A stretch of DNA of 10,166 nt from Bacteroidota bacterium (lineage in GTDB: Bacteria; Bacteroidota; Bacteroidia; SpSt-205; S141-50): contig WFXK01000265.1 of NCBI GenBank assembly GCA_015490695.1, forward strand, positions 1 to 10,166. The letters are read 5' to 3'. Positions 6,057 through 10,166 of the stretch are shown here, piece by piece. The notes below the pieces were generated by a model. That model saw nothing but the letters and a program-made list of their open reading frames with translations, had not been told where the DNA came from and did no database searches. Made by a program: the position numbers and the translations under genes. How positions within the stretch are numbered: the first letter of the stretch is position 1; each line of letters opens with the position of its first letter.

Positions 6057-6821
6057 ATGAAGCGAATAGCAGTACTTTTATTGGTAGCGAGCGTTATGGC
6101 TTATGCCCAAAAGCCTGTAGCAGGCGACGTTTTAACCGAATTGGAATTCATGCCTAATCAATTAGGGTTATTCACAGCGGGGAATGGACGTCCCTACGGA
6201 CTCATCAACAATCAACTTAGAGTTCGTTATTTTCTTCAAGACAATTTTGCAGCGCGATTAATGATAGGCATACAGCGGGCATCTCAAAAAGAAGATGTCT
6301 ATGAAAACGTTTTAGACAAAGACACTGCAGGTGTAGGTACCATCACTCGTAAAGCAACACAGTTCAGTATTAACATCGGTGCTGAAAAGCACACTCCAGG
6401 AGCAGAAAAACTCTCTACCTATGTGGGCGGAACTATTGGTTTTGCTATTCGCTCCGCTAAGGAAGAATGGAATAAAGTAGATGTAAATGGTAACTACAAC
6501 GACTCTACTAACGTCATGATTGAGGGACAAGCCAACATCAATAACACCCTTTATACCAAAGGGACCACCTTTAACATCTATCTATTTGGTGGTGCTGATT
6601 ACTACTTCTTACCGAATGTCTTCTTTGGCATTGAATTAGGATTGAATATCGCATTACAGACTACGAGAGAGTCTGTGCGAACTGTAACAGTCAGTGGTAG
6701 AACGCAAAGTAATACCATCATTACACCAGGGACTAAGGGAACAGACATCTTAACAAACGCTTTAGCTCTTATTAAGATTGGATTTAACTTCGGAACAGGA
6801 GGAGGTAGCGCCGCGCAGTAA
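6057..6821 (+). CDS. Outer-membrane beta-barrel protein, family not resolved
   Basis: A 254-residue protein with a clear signal peptide (MKRIAVLLLVASVMAYAQ). The mature part shows alternating polar and hydrophobic strands rich in Gly, Thr, Asn and aromatic residues: NQLRVRYFLQDNFAARLMIGI, TQFSINIGAEKHT, LSTYVGGTIGFAI, FNIYLFGGADYYFLPNVFFGIELGLNIAL and ALALIKIGFNF. Together these suggest a small barrel of about eight strands, as in OmpA-like or porin-family proteins of Bacteroidota. I cannot assign a substrate or a named family. The last strand does not end the protein: a flexible tail, GTGGGSAAQ, follows, whereas many barrels end on an aromatic residue. It has its own promoter and a strong terminator, so it is probably expressed as a single, possibly abundant, message. 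Confidence 0.8.
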   Translation: MKRIAVLLLVASVMAYAQKPVAGDVLTELEFMPNQLGLFTAGNGRPYGLINNQLRVRYFLQDNFAARLMIGIQRASQKEDVYENVLDKDTAGVGTITRKATQFSINIGAEKHTPGAEKLSTYVGGTIGFAIRSAKEEWNKVDVNGNYNDSTNVMIEGQANINNTLYTKGTTFNIYLFGGADYYFLPNVFFGIELGLNIALQTTRESVRTVTVSGRTQSNTIITPGTKGTDILTNALALIKIGFNFGTGGGSAAQ

Positions 6822-6839
6822 AAAACTTTTCTCCAATAT

Positions 6840-6876
6840 AAGGGGGGGGGAACTCTATCCCCTCCTTTTTTGTTTT
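6840..6876 (+). terminator. Rho-independent terminator after the barrel-protein gene
   Basis: AAGGGGGGG pairs with CCCCTCCTT over 9 positions (one G-U pair), with a loop of about 10 bases (6849-6858), followed by TTTTTTGTTTT. It starts 18 bases after the barrel gene's stop. The 5' arm contains a run of nine G, an uncommon and slippage-prone tract. The next gene starts 10 bases after the T tract, so it may depend partly on read-through. Confidence 0.85.
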
Positions 6877-6885
6877 AAAAATACC

Positions 6886-7506
6886 ATGAACACTGCTCAA
6901 CATTGGCAAAAAGTTTATACTACGAAAGCAGTCAATCAAGTAGGTTGGTATCGTCCGCATTTAGACACCTCTTTGGCATTGATAAAAGAGCTTCCTTTGC
7001 CAAAGAATGCTGCTATTATAGATGTCGGTGGTGGTGCTTCCACCCTCGTGGATGACCTACTTCAAGAAGGATTTCAAAACATCACTGTCTTAGACATTGC
7101 CCCTGCTGCTATTGAAACCGCTAAACAACGATTAAAAGAAAAAAGTCTGCAGGTACGATGGCTTGTTGCTGATGTATTAAGCGTTTCTCTCCCTGAGCAC
7201 TACTATCATCTATGGCATGATAGAGCAGTCTTGCACTTCTTTACAGAAAAATCCCAACAACAACGTTATTTATCTCAACTAAAACGTGCTTTAAAGATAG
7301 GTGGCTATTGCATTATTGGCGTTTTCTCCTTAGAAGCACCTCCTAAATGTAGCGGCTTACCTGTACAACGCTACTCTATAGAAACGCTACAGACACTATT
7401 AGGAAAAGACTTCTCCTTAATCAGAAGCGCTACAGAGGACCACTATACTCCAAGCGGTACTTACCAACCTTACGTGTACGGATGCTTTATCTATCAGCCC
7501 ACTTAG
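6886..7506 (+). CDS. Class I SAM-dependent methyltransferase, substrate unknown
   Basis: A 206-residue Rossmann-fold methyltransferase. Motif I is IIDVGGGAS (44-52), the acidic residue binding the SAM ribose is in VLDIAP (Asp70), and the adenine-side motif is VADVL (Asp96). WHDRAVLHFF (110-119) is the family's characteristic post-II motif. KIGGYCIIGVF (137-147) gives the following strand, and CSGLP (155-159) is also typical of relatives I know. The N-terminal HWQKVYTTKAVNQVGWYRP is the usual start of this group. The substrate is not known. I chose the ATG at 6886: an upstream in-frame ATG at 6778 would run through the barrel gene's 3' end and the terminator. No promoter motif is seen just upstream. 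The stop overlaps the stop of sucB on the other strand. Confidence 0.88.
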   Translation: MNTAQHWQKVYTTKAVNQVGWYRPHLDTSLALIKELPLPKNAAIIDVGGGASTLVDDLLQEGFQNITVLDIAPAAIETAKQRLKEKSLQVRWLVADVLSVSLPEHYYHLWHDRAVLHFFTEKSQQQRYLSQLKRALKIGGYCIIGVFSLEAPPKCSGLPVQRYSIETLQTLLGKDFSLIRSATEDHYTPSGTYQPYVYGCFIYQPT

Positions 7507-8756
7507 ATTTCCAATAGCATTCGCACAGGGTCTTCTAATAGTTCTACTACGCGTTTTAGGAAGCTGACGGCTTCTTTACCATCAATCAAACGGTGGTCAT
7601 AAGAAAGCGCTAAGTACATCATAGGCCGGGCAACGATTTCGCCATTACGTACAACGGGGCGCTCTTGGATACGATGCATGCCTAAAATCGCTGTTTGAGG
7701 AGGATTTAAAATCGGTGTAGAAAGTAAAGACCCAAATACCCCCCCGTTGGTAATGGTAAACGTTCCGCCTTGCATTTCTTCTATGGTGATGCGGTTTTGT
7801 CTTGCTTTTTTGGCTAAGGTTGCAATAGCGATTTCTATTTGTGCTAAGGAAAGCGAGTCGGCATTACGAATCACAGGAACGACTAAACCTCTATCGGTGC
7901 TAACGGCAATGCCCATATCTACATAATCAAAGTAAATGATTTCATCGCCTTCTATTTGGGCGTTCACTTGAGGGAACTCTTTTAAAGCAATGCAGCAAGC
8001 ACGGACGAAGAATGACATAAAGCCTAAACGGATGCCATAGCGCTCTTCAAAGCGTTCACGATATTGTTTTCGGGCTCTTATGACTTCACTTAGGTCTACT
8101 TCGTTAAAGGTTGTGAGCATAGCGGTTTGATTGCGAGCATAGACCAGGCGTTGCGCAAGGGTTTTTCTAAGTTGCGACATACGTTCTCGCCGTTTCGTTC
8201 GCTTTGGACCTTCTATCGTTAGAGGAGGTTGTTGTGGTGTTTGGGGTTCCGTTGGTGCTTGTGTAGGTGCTTGAGGTGGTGGCTGTACTGTAGTTTGCTG
8301 CTTTAAAGCCTGCAATACATCAGATTTAGTAATAACCGTCCCCTCCTTAGCAGAAGCAGCGATAGTCTCAGGTTGTAAACCATGTTGTTCTATAAGCCGC
8401 TGTGCTGCAGGCGAAGCAATCTTTTCTTTTCCATCTGTAGTAATAGGTTGTTGTTCTATCGTTTCTTGAGAAGTTTCTGCTTCTGGAGCAGTACTTTGAG
8501 GAGTTTTAGCAGGGGCTTGCGCTTCCGTATCTATGGTAGCAATCACCTGTCCTACGCGTACAGTCTCACCCTCTTGTGCTAAAATCTTTAATACACCTGC
8601 TACTTCTGCATAGACCTCCAACATCGCTTTGTCGCTTTGTAGTTCAGCAATCGGCTCATCTTTCTCTACATATTCGCCGTCGTTCTTTAGCCATCGGTCT
8701 ATTACAACTTCGGCAACGGATTCGCCCGGACTCGGAACTTTTACCTCAAATAGCAT
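7503..8756 (-). CDS. sucB: Dihydrolipoyllysine succinyltransferase, E2 of 2-oxoglutarate dehydrogenase
   Basis: This 417-residue E2 transfers succinyl from lipoyl to CoA in the 2-oxoglutarate dehydrogenase complex of the TCA cycle. It has one lipoyl domain (about 2-77), with the lipoylated lysine in QSDKA (Lys43). An Ala/Pro/Gln linker is followed by a peripheral-subunit binding domain (about 112-151, from ASPAAQRLIEQHG). A second Pro/Gln/Thr-rich linker (about 153-184) leads to the catalytic domain (185-417), with YDHRLIDG near the C-terminus (catalytic His388 and Asp392). The binding domain's end reads SAKEGTVITKSDV in place of the usual GTG..GR-ITKEDV, so an arginine often used in E1/E3 contact may be missing. 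It begins 7 bases after sucA, which confirms that the substrate is 2-oxoglutarate rather than pyruvate. The length is normal. E3 is not in the window. Confidence 0.96.
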   Translation of the reverse strand: MLFEVKVPSPGESVAEVVIDRWLKNDGEYVEKDEPIAELQSDKAMLEVYAEVAGVLKILAQEGETVRVGQVIATIDTEAQAPAKTPQSTAPEAETSQETIEQQPITTDGKEKIASPAAQRLIEQHGLQPETIAASAKEGTVITKSDVLQALKQQTTVQPPPQAPTQAPTEPQTPQQPPLTIEGPKRTKRRERMSQLRKTLAQRLVYARNQTAMLTTFNEVDLSEVIRARKQYRERFEERYGIRLGFMSFFVRACCIALKEFPQVNAQIEGDEIIYFDYVDMGIAVSTDRGLVVPVIRNADSLSLAQIEIAIATLAKKARQNRITIEEMQGGTFTITNGGVFGSLLSTPILNPPQTAILGMHRIQERPVVRNGEIVARPMMYLALSYDHRLIDGKEAVSFLKRVVELLEDPVRMLLEI

Positions 8757-8763
8757 AATAGTG

Positions 8764-10166
8764 CTATATTTTAATCGTTATAAGAGGTGCTTTAGGAGAT
8801 AAATCTAAGGTCTTACGAATAATATAGGCTTGCTGACGCAAATGTTGAGAATAAGAACCCGTTGCAGGGCTGGAAGATTCTTTTCTGGAAACCAATTGTA
8901 AAGGAACTAAATGGAACTTTCTTAGTAAATAACCCCATGCTCCCATGTTTTCAGGTTCTTCCTGAGACCAGAAATACTCTTTTACATTCGGATAAGTCTT
9001 TAAAATCGCTTCTATTTCTTCTGTGGGTAGTGGGTAAAGTTGTTCAATACGTATTAAGGCTACGTCATATTTTTTTGCATGGCGGCGTTCTACAAGCAAG
9101 TCGTAATACAATTTCCCACTACAAAGGACCAAGCGTTTAACTTTTTTCCTATCAGGAATTTCAGGGTCATCGTACACGGGAACAAATTTGCCTTGTGTAA
9201 AGGCTTCCAGAGGAGATTGGCATTCAGGATGTCTTAAAAGGCTTTTTGGAGTAAAGATAATCAAAGGTTTACGGTAGCTTAACTTTAGTTGTCTTCTGAG
9301 CACGTGAAATAGATTAGCGGGGGTGGTTAGGTTGCAGATAAACATATTGCGTTCTGCAGCAAGGTTTAAGTAACGTTCTATACGGGCGCTGGAGTGCTCT
9401 GGTCCTTGTCCTTCATAACCATGGGGCAAGAATAGCACTAACCCGCTCATCCTTCGCCATTTAGTCTTTGTCGCACTGATGAATTGGTCAATGATGATTT
9501 GTCCGCCGTTTGCAAAGTCTCCGAACTGGGCTTCCCAAATCGTTAAAGTATGAGGAGCAGCATAAGAGTAACCAAATTCAAATCCTAAAACAGCATACTC
9601 CGACAAGATGGAGTTATATACATAAAAGGGTGCTTGTTCACTGCTAATGTGATTTAGCGGGATGTACTTCTCTCCTGTTTCTTGGTCTACTAACACGGCG
9701 TGGCGGTGGGCAAAAGTACCTCTTTCTACATCTTCGCCCGATAAGCGAACAGGATAGCCTTCAATCAATAAAGAACCAAAAGCTAAATGCTCTGCCATCC
9801 CCCAATCTAATTGCCTTTTTTCATAAACCATTGCTTTTCGCTGTTGTAATAAACGTTTTAAGTTTCTATGAATGTGAAACCCTTCTGGTACTCTTGTAAT
9901 AGCATCAGTGATTCGCTTTAATACCGCTTCTTCCACTTTCGTCTCTGGGTCTTCATCGGGTTCATCGTGGCGATACATGCGTAAATTAGCCCAAAAACGC
10001 CCTAATTCTTCTTTAATCTCGTACTCGGGTTTTCCTTTTGCTTTTTCAAATTCTTCATTAAGAAAAGTCTTAAATGCTTCTTTCTTCTCTTTAATCATTT
10101 TGGACGTCAATACGCCTTCTTTTAACAATTTATCTTCATAAACTTTCAACGGAGAAGGTTTCTTAC
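8764..10166 (-). CDS. sucA: 2-oxoglutarate dehydrogenase E1 component, C-terminal half (partial)
   Basis: The frame is open to the right edge, so about 466 C-terminal residues of a protein usually about 900 long are present. E1 decarboxylates 2-oxoglutarate with thiamine diphosphate and succinylates the E2 lipoyl group. Landmarks include SGEDVERGTFAHRHAVL, LTIWEAQFGDFANGGQIIID, LVLFLPHGYEGQGPEHSSAR and PLIIFTPKSLLRHP, all near-identical to E. coli SucA. The C-terminal lobe contains SQEEPENMGAW and a SSPATGSYSQH segment. An in-frame TTG at 10149 is not the start: PSPLKVYEDKLL matches the continuous family alignment through that point. It is transcribed with sucB, 7 bases downstream. Its stop is TAG. 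The promoter is outside the window. Confidence 0.96.
   Translation of the reverse strand, partial: KKPSPLKVYEDKLLKEGVLTSKMIKEKKEAFKTFLNEEFEKAKGKPEYEIKEELGRFWANLRMYRHDEPDEDPETKVEEAVLKRITDAITRVPEGFHIHRNLKRLLQQRKAMVYEKRQLDWGMAEHLAFGSLLIEGYPVRLSGEDVERGTFAHRHAVLVDQETGEKYIPLNHISSEQAPFYVYNSILSEYAVLGFEFGYSYAAPHTLTIWEAQFGDFANGGQIIIDQFISATKTKWRRMSGLVLFLPHGYEGQGPEHSSARIERYLNLAAERNMFICNLTTPANLFHVLRRQLKLSYRKPLIIFTPKSLLRHPECQSPLEAFTQGKFVPVYDDPEIPDRKKVKRLVLCSGKLYYDLLVERRHAKKYDVALIRIEQLYPLPTEEIEAILKTYPNVKEYFWSQEEPENMGAWGYLLRKFHLVPLQLVSRKESSSPATGSYSQHLRQQAYIIRKTLDLSPKAPLITIKI

Noticed and set aside
6778..6885. A 36-residue N-terminal extension of the methyltransferase
   Set aside because: It overlaps the barrel-protein gene and runs through a terminator and the G9 tract. 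The family's usual start motif follows directly after the ATG at 6886.
8190..8310. Repeat-like GGTGCTTG/GGTGGT stretches in sucB as a DNA repeat element
   Set aside because: They encode the Pro/Gln/Thr-rich flexible linker between E2 domains, which is normally low in complexity.
9908..10141. Serine-rich plus-strand frame opposite sucA
   Set aside because: It is an antisense shadow of a strongly conserved coding region, with low-complexity translation and no support.
8764..10149. A complete 461-residue protein starting at TTG 10149
   Set aside because: The frame stays open to the right edge, and the residues before the TTG (KKPSP) continue the SucA alignment, so this is an internal codon of a partial gene.

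Overview
The window looks like chromosomal, housekeeping-type DNA from a member of the Bacteroidota. The evidence is: BT_3928-type, DUF4835 (PorD-type) and DUF6089 (PorG-type) protein families, which are typical of that phylum; promoter elements of the TAnnTTTG form; and a near absence of clear Shine-Dalgarno sequences. The DNA is fairly A+T rich, genes are densely packed, and I see no insertion sequence, phage gene, CRISPR array or integration site. No gap between genes exceeds about 60 bases, so there are no empty stretches to describe.

Layout from left to right. Positions 1-4178 hold a tight minus-strand gene chain. In transcription order it is: an unrecognised 190-residue soluble protein; a BT_3928-type DoxX/MauE membrane protein; an RluA-family pseudouridine synthase; a PorD-type (DUF4835) secreted protein; an unrecognised four-helix membrane protein; and the first 25 codons of another membrane protein that leaves the window. 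Neighbouring genes overlap or lie 2 bases apart. Just upstream are a strong hairpin, a tRNA-Cys(GCA) gene with its own promoter element, and a DUF6089 outer-membrane barrel gene with a well-formed promoter. Next comes a TenI/ThiE-like gene, also on the minus strand.

At about 6002-6056 the direction changes. A plus-strand outer-membrane beta-barrel gene with a good -7 element is followed by a rho-independent terminator and a SAM-dependent methyltransferase gene. That gene meets the minus-strand sucB head-on, with the stop codons overlapping. From 7503 to the right edge lies sucAB: E2 (complete) and E1 (C-terminal half) of the 2-oxoglutarate dehydrogenase complex of the TCA cycle.

Functional threads: central carbon metabolism (sucAB), RNA modification (pseudouridine synthase), and the cell envelope (DUF4835, DUF6089, barrel protein, membrane proteins). 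DUF4835 and DUF6089 are both linked to the type IX secretion system. I see no obvious new defence or mobile system. The most novel material is the set of unrecognised proteins coupled to the PorD-type and BT_3928-type genes, together with the unusual overlaps and control region of that operon.
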